Shown here in pieces: positions 17,990 through 27,407 of a DNA stretch of 64,000 bases. The notes under the pieces were generated by a model. That model was not told where the DNA came from. It made no database searches and saw only the letters and a list, made by a program, of their open reading frames with translations. The position numbers and the translations under genes are program-made. Position 1 is the stretch's first letter. Every line of letters begins with the position of its first letter. This DNA is from Pontibacillus yanchengensis (GTDB taxonomy: Bacteria; Bacillota; Bacilli; Bacillales; BH030062): NCBI RefSeq assembly GCF_009856295.1, contig NZ_WMEU01000008.1, positions 1 through 64,000 on the forward strand, written 5' to 3'.

Positions 17990-19480
17990 TTATAAGTTTA
18001 GTATATAAGTTGCTAATGTATTGGCCATAACGCCTGTCGGGCCTTTTGGACCTAGATCATAATCCGCTTCAGCATTAGATGTACCTGCAATGTCTAAGTG
18101 AACCCATGGGGTTTGCTCTGCAAATTCAGCTAGGAATGACCCAGCCATGATTGCATGTGCTTTTCGGCCAGGGGAATTATTTAAATCTGCAATAGGCGTA
18201 GAGCGAACTTTGTCTTTATAGATATCATTGTAAGGTAATTGCCATATTGGTTCGTCCGCTACCTTAGAAGAAGCATCTATTTCAGAAAAGAATTCCTGAT
18301 TATTGGTCATCGCTCCAGTCACCCAATCACCTAAAGCCACTACAACTCCACCAGTTAATGTGGCTACATCGATTAACTTTTCAGCCTTATGATGCTTAGC
18401 ATAAGTAAGCGCATCGGCTAATGCTAAACGACCTTCTGCATCTGTATTTAACACTTCAATGGTTTTACCGCTTAGAGATGTAATGACATCATCCGGTTTA
18501 AAAGCAGATCCACTTATCATATTATCCGTGGACGGAATCACAGCTACTACGTTTTGCTTTGGCTTTAAACGGCCAATGATATCCATCGCGCCTAGCACAG
18601 CAGCTGCTCCTCCCATATCTCCTTTCATACCTACTATTCCATCTTTCGGCTTCAAAGAGTAGCCACCTGTGTCGAAAGTGATGCCTTTCCCTACCAGGCC
18701 AACTACATCTTCCCATTCATCTTTACCCTGATATTTCATAACAATCATTTTAGGAGGTTCTGTAGAGCCTTGGTTGACAGCTAAAAGCGCACCCATTCCA
18801 AGCTCTTCCATCTCCTCTTTGTCTAAAATTTCGCACTCAAACCCATAATCTGTGGCCATTGTCTTTGAATATTCAGCGAGATCAGTGGCTGTTAAAAGAT
18901 TGCCTGGCATTTGCACTAAATGACGTGCTGTGTTCACACCATAACCAAGTGCATATCCTTTATCCACCGCTTTTTCTAAAGCACCCTTATTCTCATCTGA
19001 TAGTAAGCTAACACTTTCAATCTTCACACCAGGTTTTTCATTGCTTGTTTTAAAGTGTTCGAATTGAAATGGTGCTATGACCATCGCTTCTGACAATGCT
19101 TCTGAAGCTTGCACACTTGATACAGCATCTGTCTGAAAACTATCAAGGATAAAAGATACTTCGTTAACTTGATCTTTTTGAAGTTGCTTAAACAGAGGTC
19201 CAAATGCTGTTTTAAGTCGTTGAGGAGTAAGATCCTTTTTCTTTCCTAAGCCTACGATATAAATCCGCTTTGCAGATGTTTGGTTTAAAGTATATATCTT
19301 AGAAATTTGCTTAAAATCATTGGATATATCTCCATCCTGTATGTATTGATCCAGTGCACCATCTAAGGCATCATTAAATTGTTCGTAAACAGGTTGATGG
19401 TTCTTATTCTCATGATAAAGACCAAACACAATCGCTTCCGTTTCAGAAAACATCTCTGTAGTTGGTAGTATATTAAACAT
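17990..19480 (-). CDS. pepA: Leucyl aminopeptidase, M17 family
   Basis: A 496-residue cytosolic dizinc aminopeptidase that removes N-terminal residues from peptides. The N-terminal macro-like domain (1-165) is followed by the catalytic domain with GKGITFDTGGYSLKP, MKGDMGGAAAVLG and the signature NTDAEGRLALADAL, which contribute metal ligands and the catalytic Arg. The start at 19480 has GGAGGTGG upstream; the upstream in-frame TTG overlaps that site. B. subtilis has this gene (yuiE) next to yuiD, as here. Confidence 0.95.
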   Translation of the reverse strand: MFNILPTTEMFSETEAIVFGLYHENKNHQPVYEQFNDALDGALDQYIQDGDISNDFKQISKIYTLNQTSAKRIYIVGLGKKKDLTPQRLKTAFGPLFKQLQKDQVNEVSFILDSFQTDAVSSVQASEALSEAMVIAPFQFEHFKTSNEKPGVKIESVSLLSDENKGALEKAVDKGYALGYGVNTARHLVQMPGNLLTATDLAEYSKTMATDYGFECEILDKEEMEELGMGALLAVNQGSTEPPKMIVMKYQGKDEWEDVVGLVGKGITFDTGGYSLKPKDGIVGMKGDMGGAAAVLGAMDIIGRLKPKQNVVAVIPSTDNMISGSAFKPDDVITSLSGKTIEVLNTDAEGRLALADALTYAKHHKAEKLIDVATLTGGVVVALGDWVTGAMTNNQEFFSEIDASSKVADEPIWQLPYNDIYKDKVRSTPIADLNNSPGRKAHAIMAGSFLAEFAEQTPWVHLDIAGTSNAEADYDLGPKGPTGVMANTLATYILNL

Positions 19481-20121
19481 AAATCTGTCCACCTCCAACT
19501 TCTATTATACATGAGAAAAACACCAGTTTTCACTTAAAAAGGTTAACAATTCTATCTTTCGTGTCAAAAAGCCGTCTCACGAATCACATTTAATACCTTT
19601 TGTAAGGACGAGACTTTTATCCTATGGTATAATGTTGCAATATAAACATACATACTAATAGCATCATCGGAGAGGTTTTATAATGAAACTGTGATGCAAA
19701 CATACATAGGATTTACATACCGTTCACAGGATTTTTACGTTTTGACGCTCCAGAATTTCTCCGCTATATACTCTGTCATGTTAAAATAGGTAGAATAGTG
19801 GGAAAAATGAAAAGTAAGCCATTGATTAAGAAAGGCGCAAGCGCCCTGCTAGCGACGTAAAAACTGCTACCCAAAGAACGGCGGTTGGGTCGATGTTGCT
19901 GCACGATGCAGCGAACCTCCTTCAACCCAGAACTTCAACTTCCTTCCGTATGAGATAAAGGAAACACGGAGAGCATTAGTGAGTCGATGTTAACTTATCG
20001 TAAGAAGGGGCAGGAAGTTTGCTGGGCGCTGGAGCTGGACATGGCCACATAGATATTTCAATTAAACATATGTAATAATTTTTTAATTTCCTAGACTACG
20101 AAGAAAGGATGAACAGCACGC
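19481..20121. other. Gap upstream of yuiD with promoter-like sequences and a repeat
   Basis: A TATAAT near 19628 precedes GGAGAGG and a start codon that reads only MKL before a stop, perhaps a decayed gene. TTGACG (19741) and TATATA (19764) with a 17-base spacer could drive yuiD, which would put the repeat at 19832-20041 into its leader. No gene is supported. Confidence 0.5.
19832..20041 (+). repeat. 200-bp intergenic repeat, full-length copy
   Basis: Runs from GGCGCAAGCGCCCTGCTAGC through the stem GTTGCTGCACGATGCAGC, TGAGATAAAGGAAACACGG and GTCGATGTTAACTTATCG to GCTGGGCGCTGGAGCTGGAC. Same order and spacing as 22250-22456. Confidence 0.9.
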
Positions 20122-20595
20122 ATGGAACTCTTCTCCAACTTTCCTCTCTGGGCAGCATTAACTGCCATAGTATTTGCTCAGATTGTAAAAATCCCCATTC
20201 AATTCATAGCATCAAGACATTTTAACCCAGGGCTGGCTTTTTCCACAGGAGGAATGCCTAGTAGCCACTCTGCTGCCGTTACAGCTCTTGCTACAGCAGT
20301 TGGATTACAAGAAGGTCTTAACTCTAATATGTTTGCTATTGCTTGTGTATTAGCTATTATAGTTATGTTTGACGCAACAGGAGTAAGAAGGCAAGCCGGA
20401 GAGCAAGCAATTTTATTAAATAAGCTAGCAAAGGATTTCACACACATGGTAGAGGAAGCCAGAGTGTGGAGTAAAAAAGCTGAATATGAAAAAAGAGAAG
20501 AACTAAAAGAATTATTAGGTCACCAACCTATTGAGGTCTTTTTTGGAGGAGTTACAGGGGTGCTAATTAGCATTATATTATTTACTTTTATCTAA
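20122..20595 (+). CDS. yuiD: Divergent PAP2-family membrane protein (YuiD)
   Basis: A 157-residue membrane protein of the DUF212/divergent PAP2 family. The phosphatase-like motif GGMPSSHSAAVTAL is at about 42-56, with FDATGVRRQAGEQA around 83-97. About four membrane segments are predicted. It may be a lipid-linked phosphatase, but activity has not been shown for the family as far as I know. GAAAGGATG lies upstream, and the neighbours pepA and yuiC match B. subtilis. Confidence 0.93.
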   Translation: MELFSNFPLWAALTAIVFAQIVKIPIQFIASRHFNPGLAFSTGGMPSSHSAAVTALATAVGLQEGLNSNMFAIACVLAIIVMFDATGVRRQAGEQAILLNKLAKDFTHMVEEARVWSKKAEYEKREELKELLGHQPIEVFFGGVTGVLISIILFTFI

Positions 20596-20609
20596 CTCTT
20601 AACGGATAA

Positions 20610-20715
20610 AGAAAATCTGCGTCACCTTGTTCACCCAGGCTTAAGCAAAGCCTCGTCGTAGCGATTTTTGCCAAAGAGAGGATTTGCTTAAAAGGGGTAG
20701 GCGATGGAGCTAAAT
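20610..20715 (+). repeat. Intergenic repeat of the CTTAAG type
   Basis: TTCACCCAGGCTTAAGCAAA...CGATTTTTGCCAAAGAGAGG..TTGCTTAAAAG resembles 27430-27510. It has imperfect inverted halves (CTTAAGCAAA and TTTGCTTAA) and could fold into a stem. Confidence 0.65.
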
Positions 20716-20751
20716 AGTACACAATCCTTACCGTATATTTCTTCTACTCAT

Positions 20752-20794
20752 AAAAAAGCACGGAAAGCTCTCATTGCGCCTTCCGTGCTTTTAC
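20752..20794 (-). terminator. yuiC terminator
   Basis: AAAAGCACGGAA pairs with TTCCGTGCTTTT; T residues follow on the minus strand, just before the stop codon of yuiC. Confidence 0.9.
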
Positions 20795-20800
20795 ATATGA

Positions 20801-21499
20801 TCAACTAGTACTATATTGTTGACGAAATACTTGTAATGATTCCGTTTCATTCAAGCGCTGGAGCTCCTCTTCTGTAAGTTTCCCCTCTCCACGTTTTACC
20901 ACATAAACAGGTAATGTCTTCTTCCCCCATTGTTCATAAACATCTTCTACCGTCTTATAATATAAATCAATCTTATTTCCTTGAATAGCCGAACCTTTAT
21001 CTGCTACTACCCCATAACCATAATCAGGAATGTAAAGAATGGTCCCAAGGGGATACACATCAAGATCTGCTGCAATCGTAGAATATAGATCACGTTTCAC
21101 TTTAACACCAGAGTAAGTTATGCCATACATTGGATGATCAGGATTTTTCCCCGTAGATTCAACACCGGCTGTGTACCCAGTTGCAATAACGGTCTCTGTA
21201 GGATATTCAGAAAAATCAATTGCCTCTTCTATACTTCTTGGGCCATTTACAGATTGACTGGAAATGTATCGAGTATTAGCGGCTATATAATTCAATCCCT
21301 TTTTTTGTAAGTTTACTTTTTTGTAACTTTGCTCCCCGAACGTAGATTGAAAATGATATAGAGAATTAGTTTTGCTTTGAAGCCATTCCGTTACCTCAGC
21401 CGCAGATACATTCGATACAGATGTAAAGGTAGAAAACAGAGCTCCAATCAACAATAACGTCATCAACACTCTTTTTACATATTTTTTTGATTTTTTCAA
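20801..21499 (-). CDS. yuiC: Secreted 3D-domain protein, probable cell-wall lytic enzyme (YuiC)
   Basis: A 232-residue protein with a signal peptide (basic [10 protein letters not shown], then a hydrophobic segment to about residue 33). The C-terminal 3D domain holds the three Asp residues that name it: [20 protein letters not shown] and NKIDLYYK. B. subtilis YuiC resembles lytic transglycosylases and cuts peptidoglycan. The start is taken as TTG at 21499 because AGAGAGGTG precedes it; the longer frame begins without a clear site. It lies next to yuiB and ndh, as in B. subtilis. Confidence 0.9.
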   Translation of the reverse strand: MKKSKKYVKRVLMTLLLIGALFSTFTSVSNVSAAEVTEWLQSKTNSLYHFQSTFGEQSYKKVNLQKKGLNYIAANTRYISSQSVNGPRSIEEAIDFSEYPTETVIATGYTAGVESTGKNPDHPMYGITYSGVKVKRDLYSTIAADLDVYPLGTILYIPDYGYGVVADKGSAIQGNKIDLYYKTVEDVYEQWGKKTLPVYVVKRGEGKLTEEELQRLNETESLQVFRQQYSTS

Positions 21500-21662
21500 T
21501 GAAAACACCTCTCTGAGTGTCATCATTTCCAATCTATCATTTCTTTATACGCTTTTTATTGCATTAAATAACCCATGCCTTTAGAAATACTCCGGATAAC
21601 TTGTCCACTCAAGAGGTACAAGTAATGGCTGCCATATGTATAAACATTCTAATTCCTACAAC

Positions 21663-21692
21663 AAAAAAGACCTTTCTACACAAGAAAGGTCA
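21663..21692 (-). terminator. yuiB terminator
   Basis: GACCTTTC pairs with GAAAGGTC; six T residues follow on the minus strand. Confidence 0.9.
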
Positions 21693-21700
21693 GCCTGTAT

Positions 21701-22018
21701 TTAAAACATCTGATATCCACGCACTCGAAGCATACGAATCACAATACCGGAACAGATCGCCCCAGCTAAACCAGATGATAAAATTACAATATCAATCACT
21801 TGTAAATTGACCAGATGGGATAAAGCGGTTTGAATCGATTGAGTAAACGATAGAAAATAATCTGCTAAAGCTATATTATCAACAATAAAGACCACAATAA
21901 GTGGGTAAATAAATGCCACTAACCATGTTTGTCTTAATAACATGTTCACTAAAAATGAAATCCCAAAAAACAAAACGAAAAATAACAACACCGAAACGAC
22001 GGCTTGTATGATATTCAA
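21701..22018 (-). CDS. yuiB: YuiB-family membrane protein
   Basis: A 105-residue protein with three predicted membrane segments (about 6-26, 31-51 and 73-95) and a short basic C-terminus. The family is known only from the yuiB-ndh neighbourhood of bacilli, without assigned function. The start is TTG at 22018 with GGGAGGAAG upstream. The small Cys-rich gene yuiA that precedes yuiB in B. subtilis was not found. Confidence 0.87.
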   Translation of the reverse strand: MNIIQAVVSVLLFFVLFFGISFLVNMLLRQTWLVAFIYPLIVVFIVDNIALADYFLSFTQSIQTALSHLVNLQVIDIVILSSGLAGAICSGIVIRMLRVRGYQMF

Positions 22019-22249
22019 TGCTGCTTCCTCCCTGCTATCCTTAACAATCTAACATATTCGACACGATGATACCTCATCATATTTTATAACGGATGGATTT
22101 GAAATACAAGTTCTCAAGAAAATTGAATAGTGACAATTGTGTTAACGATGCGTTGGGGATTGTTCAACTGCATATATATAGAAATAAGCAATAAGTGCCT
22201 TTTTGAGGGAATGAACTAAAGCTGGAGCTAAACCTAATACTCACTTAGA

Positions 22250-22456
22250 ACAAAAGCGCAAGGGCCCGCTTAGCGACGTACAAACTGCTGCCCACAGGAC
22301 GTGGGTTGGTTCGATATTGCTGCGTGACGCAGCGTTTTTAATCATCTCCCTATGAATCGTTTTGAGATAAAGGAAACACGAAGAGCGCAAGCGTTCGATG
22401 TCGACTTATAGCAAGGAGGAGCAGGAAGTTTACTAGTGGCTGGGCGCTGGAGCTAG
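22250..22456 (+). repeat. 200-bp intergenic repeat, full-length reference copy
   Basis: ACAAAAGCGCAAGGGCCCGC, GCCCACAGGACGTGGGTTGG, TTGCTGCGTGACGCAGCG, GAGATAAAGGAAACACGAAG, GGAGGAGCAGGAAGTTTACT and GGGCGCTGGAGCTAGACA follow in order. It is nearly the exact reverse complement of 25111-25307. Two internal stems are evident: CCCACAGGACGTGGG and GCTGCGTGACGCAGC. Confidence 0.92.
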
Positions 22457-22494
22457 ACAAATAAGCGCTAAAAACTTATACTTTCTTCACTTAT

Positions 22495-22529
22495 AAAAAA
22501 AGCAAAGATGGCTTTCGCCACCTTTGCTA
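22495..22529 (-). terminator. ndh terminator
   Basis: AGCAAAG-ATGGC pairs with GCCA-CCTTTGCT, with a T run on the minus strand. Confidence 0.9.
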
Positions 22530-22541
22530 ATCAAACTTAGA

Positions 22542-23765
22542 TTACTTAGTAAAAATGTTGAATTTACCTTTTTTCAATAACAATCCAACGCCACCAAGCT
22601 TAAGTAGGTAACGATTGTCAATAATCTTCTTCATCACAGAAGCTTTCCAACCAAATAGTTTCTTACCACCGAATACAACACCAATAGCTTGTCCTTCTCC
22701 AAGAGAAGCTACTGTACCTTGTAACTCAGGTTCGAATGCTTCTAGTTTGCTCCCACCGTGAACAAGTGTTTTTAGGTTGTGAGCAGTTACTTCTGCTTCT
22801 TGAATAGCTATTTGAGCTGTTGGAGGATAGGGACGATCATTTTCTTTATCCATAATAAGAGCACAGTCGCCTACGATGAAAATATCATCGTGTCCAGGCG
22901 CACGTAAATCTTCTGAAACTTTGACTCTTCCACGAGCTGTTTCAAAACCTGTTTCTTCGACTATGGAATTACCACGAACACCAGCAGCCCAGATAACGTT
23001 GCTAGATGGGATTTCTTCTTGTTGTTCGTCTTTTTCCACTATGATACTGTGTTCATTTACTTGCTTAAGCATTGTTCCTAGTTTGAATTCAACGCCTTGA
23101 CTCTCAAGATAGTTCATTGCGTACTCTACTAGTTCTTCATCAAATCCAGGAAGAGCTGTTGGAGAAGCTTCTACTGTGATAATACGAACCTTTTCACGAG
23201 GAACGTCATATTCTTTACACAGTTCAGGAACACGATTTCCTAGTTCACCAGCAAATTCAATTCCAGTAAATCCTGCACCACCAATTACAATGTTTAGTAA
23301 ATCTTGGCGATCTTCTTTTTCGTTATTGTAACGTGCAAAATTGTACTCAATGTGATCACGAATTAAACGAGCACTGTTGATGTTATTAATAGTGAAAGCG
23401 TTCTCTAAAAGTCCTTGAATACCGAATGTGGCTGCTTCAAAACCAAGGCCAACGACAAGATAATCATACGTAAGTTCACCATTCTCAAGAGTGACCTTTT
23501 TCTCATCTGGTTGCAATGAAACCACCGTATCTTGCACAAGTTCTACTCTGTTTAAATCGACAACATCACTAATTTTAATACGTGTATGATCATGATGAAG
23601 TGTACCAGCTGCATTCTCATGTAGCCATGTCGTTTGATAATGGTAATTATGTTTGTTTACAAGCGTTATGTCTGCTTCATTTCTACCGAGCATTTTCTGA
23701 AGTTTGACAGTGGTAATCATACCACCATACCCAGCACCAAGGATGACTATTTTTGGTCGGTTCAT
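22542..23765 (-). CDS. ndh: Type II NADH dehydrogenase
   Basis: A 407-residue membrane-associated flavoprotein that oxidises NADH and reduces menaquinone without pumping protons. The FAD-binding GAGYGG is at residues 11-16, the NADH-binding [15 protein letters not shown] lies near 163, and the second FAD motif is IFIVGDCAL. The start at 23765 ([10 protein letters not shown]) follows the family and has GGAAGTG upstream. A Rex-like operator lies in its promoter, consistent with redox control of ndh known in B. subtilis. It is divergent from the ferredoxin reductase gene. Confidence 0.95.
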   Translation of the reverse strand: MNRPKIVILGAGYGGMITTVKLQKMLGRNEADITLVNKHNYHYQTTWLHENAAGTLHHDHTRIKISDVVDLNRVELVQDTVVSLQPDEKKVTLENGELTYDYLVVGLGFEAATFGIQGLLENAFTINNINSARLIRDHIEYNFARYNNEKEDRQDLLNIVIGGAGFTGIEFAGELGNRVPELCKEYDVPREKVRIITVEASPTALPGFDEELVEYAMNYLESQGVEFKLGTMLKQVNEHSIIVEKDEQQEEIPSSNVIWAAGVRGNSIVEETGFETARGRVKVSEDLRAPGHDDIFIVGDCALIMDKENDRPYPPTAQIAIQEAEVTAHNLKTLVHGGSKLEAFEPELQGTVASLGEGQAIGVVFGGKKLFGWKASVMKKIIDNRYLLKLGGVGLLLKKGKFNIFTK

Positions 23766-23782
23766 ACCTATCACTTCCATTT

Positions 23783-23836
23783 ACTATAAATTTTCGAATT
23801 CACGAATGACAAGCAACATTGTGACCCAATTCACGA
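23783..23836 (-). promoter_or_regulatory. ndh promoter with Rex-like operator
   Basis: On the minus strand TTGTCA (23807-23812) and TATAGT (23783-23788) are 18 bases apart. Just upstream, 23819-23836 reads TTGTGACCCAATTCACGA, matching 12 of 14 positions of the Rex palindrome TTGTGAA-N4-TTCACAA. A second AATTCACGAA half-site lies between -35 and -10. Confidence 0.55.
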
Positions 23837-24077
23837 ATTTGAGCATAAAAAAAGACATACTACTATTATAGGATTGTCATAATTTCGTAAAATATTTTCT
23901 AGGAAATATCATAGTCCTTTTTCATGCAATTTTCAACCCTTTCCTCATAATTTGTCGACATTCAGACATTTCAAATATTTTTATTATAACCTATATATTT
24001 GGTATTATAAAATTTGTACGCTTAGAAATATGCTAAAATAGTCTTTATATACATTTTTGGAAATGGGGGAATCAATT

Positions 24078-25067
24078 TTGTCTGATCAAGTTTATGACAT
24101 TACGATTATTGGAGGAGGTCCCGTAGGCCTGTTCACTGCCTTTTACGGCGGAATGAGACAAGCGAGTGTAAAAATCATCGAAAGTCTCCCTCATCTCGGT
24201 GGTCAGCTCACTGCTTTATATCCTGAGAAATATATTTATGATGTTGCCGGCTTTCCTAAAGTCCGCGCACAAGACCTAGTAGACAATTTAACAGAACAAG
24301 CCAATCAATTTAACCCAACCGTAGCCCTAGAAGAATCTGTTCAAGAGGTTGAGAAGCTTGAAGATGGAACATTTAAACTTAAAACGAACCAAGATGTTCA
24401 CTATTCAAGAACCATCATCATTACGGCAGGAAATGGCGCATTTTCACCTCGCAAATTAAAAGTTGAAGATTGTGAGCGCTTTGAACAATCTAACCTTCAT
24501 TACCATGTAGATGACATGAAGAAATTTGCTGGACAAAATGTGGTTGTCTGCGGAGGTGGCGATTCTGCAGTAGATTGGTCACTTATGCTTGAGCCAATTG
24601 CAAATCAAGTTACGCTCGTCCATCGACGCGATAAATTCCGTGCTCATGAGCATAGTGTGGAGAAGCTTCACAACTCCTCCATCAATATCATGACACCTTA
24701 TTCTCCTGAAGAGCTAATAGGTGAGGATCGAATTGAGAAGGTTGTCTTAAAACAAGTCAAAGGGGATGACACACACACACATGATGTGGATGCAATGATT
24801 GTCAATTATGGCTTCGTTTCGTCCCTCGGACCTATCAAGGAATGGAACTTAGAGATTGAGAAAAATAATATCGTCATCAACTCCAAAAGTGAAACAAATA
24901 TCCCTGGCATTTATGCCGCAGGAGATATTTGCACGTACCCTGGGAAAGTTAAATTAATTGCTTCAGGGTTTGGCGAAGGACCTACAGCAGTCAATAATGC
25001 TAAAGCATATATGGATCCAAGTGCAAAAGTACAACCAATGCATTCTACAAGTTTATTTGGTGGCTAA
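24078..25067 (+). CDS. fnr: Ferredoxin/flavodoxin--NADP reductase 2 (YumC-like)
   Basis: A 329-residue thioredoxin-reductase-like flavoprotein that moves electrons between NADPH and ferredoxin or flavodoxin. FAD motif [19 protein letters not shown] motif GGGDSAVDW with [10 protein letters not shown], and C-terminal [21 protein letters not shown] are intact. The CxxC of thioredoxin reductases is absent, as expected. The start is set at TTG 24078 because GGGGGAA lies six bases upstream; an earlier in-frame TTG at 24057 has no site. A minus-strand ndh lies upstream, as in B. subtilis (yumB-yumC). Confidence 0.94.
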   Translation: MSDQVYDITIIGGGPVGLFTAFYGGMRQASVKIIESLPHLGGQLTALYPEKYIYDVAGFPKVRAQDLVDNLTEQANQFNPTVALEESVQEVEKLEDGTFKLKTNQDVHYSRTIIITAGNGAFSPRKLKVEDCERFEQSNLHYHVDDMKKFAGQNVVVCGGGDSAVDWSLMLEPIANQVTLVHRRDKFRAHEHSVEKLHNSSINIMTPYSPEELIGEDRIEKVVLKQVKGDDTHTHDVDAMIVNYGFVSSLGPIKEWNLEIEKNNIVINSKSETNIPGIYAAGDICTYPGKVKLIASGFGEGPTAVNNAKAYMDPSAKVQPMHSTSLFGG

Positions 25068-25077
25068 TCGTAATTTG

Positions 25078-25108
25078 AAAGCTGGGAGACTTACTCCCAG
25101 CTTTTTTA
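25078..25108 (+). terminator. Ferredoxin-NADP reductase gene terminator
   Basis: AAAGCTGGGAG pairs with CTCCCAGCTTT, followed by T residues. Confidence 0.92.
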
Positions 25109-25110
25109 AT

Positions 25111-25307
25111 GCCAGCGACTTGCAAACTTCCTGCTCCTCCTTATGATAAGTCAACATCGAATCGCTTGCGCTCTCCGTGTTTCCTTTATCTCAAAACGAT
25201 TCATAGGGAGTTCGATTAAAAACGCTGCGTCACGCAGCAACATCGAACCAACCCACGTCCTGTGGGCAGCAGTTTGTTCGTCGCTAAACGGGCGCTTGCG
25301 CTTTTCT
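25111..25307 (-). repeat. 200-bp intergenic repeat, inverted full-length copy
   Basis: Near-exact reverse complement of 22250-22456: CTTCCTGCTCCTCCTTATGA, CTCCGTGTTTCCTTTATCTC, GCTGCGTCACGCAGC, CCCACGTCCTGTGGGCAGCA, CGCTAAACGGGCGCTTGCGC. It ends within a few bases of the stop codon of the next gene (25308). Confidence 0.93.
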
Positions 25308-25859
25308 TTAATTAGATTCAGATTTCACTTTGTAATCTGAAATGTTATAGGTGTCATTCATCAATTTAAAAAATACTGTTAGTGTAAATGTCCCTTCCGC
25401 ATCGGTTTTATTTTTTTGAACAAGCTTGTACTTTCCTTCTTCTATCTTCTCAAATTTGTAGTCTTTATCTGGACTTAAGAAGGGTCCGAATTCATCAGGT
25501 TGAATATACAATCCATCATCTTTTTTCTCATACATGTTATCAACTAGTTTCTTAGCTAACTGTTGATCTGTTACTTCTGATAGGTAGTTAACCATTTCAT
25601 CTTTCGTTTTGTACTCCACTACTTTTCCATCTTCATTCGTTCTCGGTTGAAGACGTACCTCTAAATCTTTCATGAGCTGCTCTGCTTTATCTTCTGATAA
25701 TGTCTTAGTGCTTGCTTCGTTCTTATTTTCGGATTTTTCTCCATTTGTTGAAGTCTCGCCACTTGTACCACTAGATGATTGCTCCTCTTGAGCTCCACAA
25801 CCACTTAAAATAATCACAGCACCAACTAGAATTGATAATAACCCTTTGATGTACTTCAT
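25308..25859 (-). CDS. Lipoprotein of unknown function
   Basis: A 183-residue exported lipoprotein with lipobox ILSGC (Cys21), then a Ser/Thr/Glu/Asn-rich linker (22-55) and a globular domain (about 56-183, rich in charged residues). The C-terminal part (GKYKLVQKNKTDAEGTFTLTV) looks like a small beta domain. I do not recognise the family. The start at 25859 has GGAGGG upstream. Its stop codon touches the inverted repeat, so no separate terminator is seen. Confidence 0.8.
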   Translation of the reverse strand: MKYIKGLLSILVGAVIILSGCGAQEEQSSSGTSGETSTNGEKSENKNEASTKTLSEDKAEQLMKDLEVRLQPRTNEDGKVVEYKTKDEMVNYLSEVTDQQLAKKLVDNMYEKKDDGLYIQPDEFGPFLSPDKDYKFEKIEEGKYKLVQKNKTDAEGTFTLTVFFKLMNDTYNISDYKVKSESN

Positions 25860-26038
25860 GTTCACCCTCCTAGCTAAATCTTCTAATAAATAACAATTTC
25901 CATTTAAAAGAAGTGTGAAACATGGAGTAGCATATTAATCTAATCAACTAAGGAAGTGCCAAAAATGTCATACTGTAGGACTGCTAACATTAGAAAAAAC
26001 GCATTATTCAGGATAATTCAATCCTCTACTTGGAATAT

Positions 26039-26084
26039 AAAAAAACCTTCCCGACTAGTTACACTGTAACAATCGAGAAGGTTT
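26039..26084 (-). terminator. yutM terminator
   Basis: AAACCTTC.CGA pairs with TCG.GAAGGTTT, followed by T residues on the minus strand. Confidence 0.88.
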
Positions 26085-26100
26085 AGTAGATACAAAGTGT

Positions 26101-26466
26101 TTAGCAATCTTTATCTGGTGTACCAGCGTTCGTTGCAGTCTTGAATGAGGAGCCACAACCACAATTGGCGATGGCATTCGGATTATCAATTGTAAATCCT
26201 CCGCCCATCATGTTTTGTTTAAAGTCGATGGTTGTGCCAACAACAACATCCAGGTCTTGTTTATTCATAACAACTGGAATGCTATTTGCATCAAATGTTA
26301 TATCTAGTTCTTCGTTCACTTCATCATCAAAGCCCATTGCGTATGAAAGTCCACTGCATCCTCCGCCTTTTACACCAAAGCGAAGACGGGTTTGTTCTGA
26401 TTCTTCTTCCTTCATCATCTCTTGAATTTGAAGGCTAGCGCTATCAGTTATATTCAGATTATTCAT
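26101..26466 (-). CDS. yutM: A-type Fe-S carrier/assembly protein (HesB/IscA family, YutM)
   Basis: A 121-residue iron-sulfur cluster carrier of the IscA/SufA/ErpA type. The three conserved cysteines are Cys37 (GGGCSGLSY) and Cys102/Cys104 (NCGCGSSF); an extra Cys ends the protein. It would pass clusters to target enzymes, working with the Suf proteins at 56.6-61.8 kb. ACGTAAGGAGGAACG precedes the start. In B. subtilis it lies in the same yut region. Confidence 0.93.
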   Translation of the reverse strand: MNNLNITDSASLQIQEMMKEEESEQTRLRFGVKGGGCSGLSYAMGFDDEVNEELDITFDANSIPVVMNKQDLDVVVGTTIDFKQNMMGGGFTIDNPNAIANCGCGSSFKTATNAGTPDKDC

Positions 26467-26657
26467 ATACGTTCCTCCTTACGTCTTTCTTACTTACAGT
26501 ATACAAACAAATGGCGAATGTATCAATTTTACAGACCTCACCTTTTTATTTGGTTCTATATTCTATTTTACATGGGTAAATAAATTGAGTTCTAGCTTAC
26601 TAGCTTATTTTATAGTAACTTAGAACTACAACAACATACATAAATGGGGGTTTATCG

Positions 26658-27368
26658 TTGCATCAACCAGATCCATTATATGACAAAAGTATCGCATGCC
26701 CTTTTTATTCCTTTTCCTATACAACAAAAAAGGCTCGATCACGGTTCATTCGTCCCATCCATACAGATACTGATTTTTGCACAACCTATAAACATGAAGC
26801 GATTAATCCACTTTATTATACTGTAGCTGTTTGTCCACAGTGTGGATATTCGTTTACTGATCAGTTTTCCTCTCTTTTTCCACAAAGCAGTACAACAAAC
26901 ATCCAACATAAAATTGTAGATCAATGGTCGTTTCAAAATTATTCCCTAGAACGAACACGAACTGAATCTATAAACACTTTTAAACTAGCTATCTACACAG
27001 CCAATTTAAAAAAAGAAAAACCCATCGTGTTAGCAGGGTTGTATATACGACTTGCTTGGTTGTATCGGGAGACAGAAAATCATTTGGAAGAAGCAAGATT
27101 TATGAGATTAGCCGAACAAGGTTACCGTAAGTCATATGAGGAAGATGACCTTACGCATACGGAAATGACTACAATACGAGTATTATATATGATCGGGGAA
27201 ATCAATCGCAGACTAGGAAATGCCCATGAAGCTATACAATTTTTCTCTAAGGTCGTAGATAAAAGAAAAGCTGCTTTTGACCCCAAGATAGTCGATATGG
27301 CCAGAGATCAATGGTACAAAACAAGAGAAGATTACAAATCTGAAACCCAACCTATGCAGTCAGGCTAG
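26658..27368 (+). CDS. DUF2225 protein, zinc-binding with TPR-like helices
   Basis: A 236-residue soluble protein. Four cysteines (14, 41, 59 and 62; CPFYSF, DFCTTY, CPQCGYSF) are set like a zinc site near the N-terminus. The rest is helical, with a TPR-like pair around LAGLYIRLAWLYRETEN and IRVLYMIGEINRRLGNAHEAIQFF. Function unknown. The start is TTG at 26658 with TGGGGG upstream. Confidence 0.85.
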   Translation: MHQPDPLYDKSIACPFYSFSYTTKKARSRFIRPIHTDTDFCTTYKHEAINPLYYTVAVCPQCGYSFTDQFSSLFPQSSTTNIQHKIVDQWSFQNYSLERTRTESINTFKLAIYTANLKKEKPIVLAGLYIRLAWLYRETENHLEEARFMRLAEQGYRKSYEEDDLTHTEMTTIRVLYMIGEINRRLGNAHEAIQFFSKVVDKRKAAFDPKIVDMARDQWYKTREDYKSETQPMQSG

Positions 27369-27407
27369 CAAAAGTGGGATAGAACATTTATGAAGTAAGC
27401 AAATCAA

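Larger units (their letters stand above)
22019..22541. other. Gap between yuiB and ndh
   Basis: Contains AT-rich leader sequence of yuiB, one full-length 200-bp repeat (22250-22456) and the ndh terminator. No gene is supported. Confidence 0.7.

Noticed and set aside
19670..19700. Start codon with GGAGAGG upstream near 19683
   Set aside because: The frame ends after three codons; at most a remnant.
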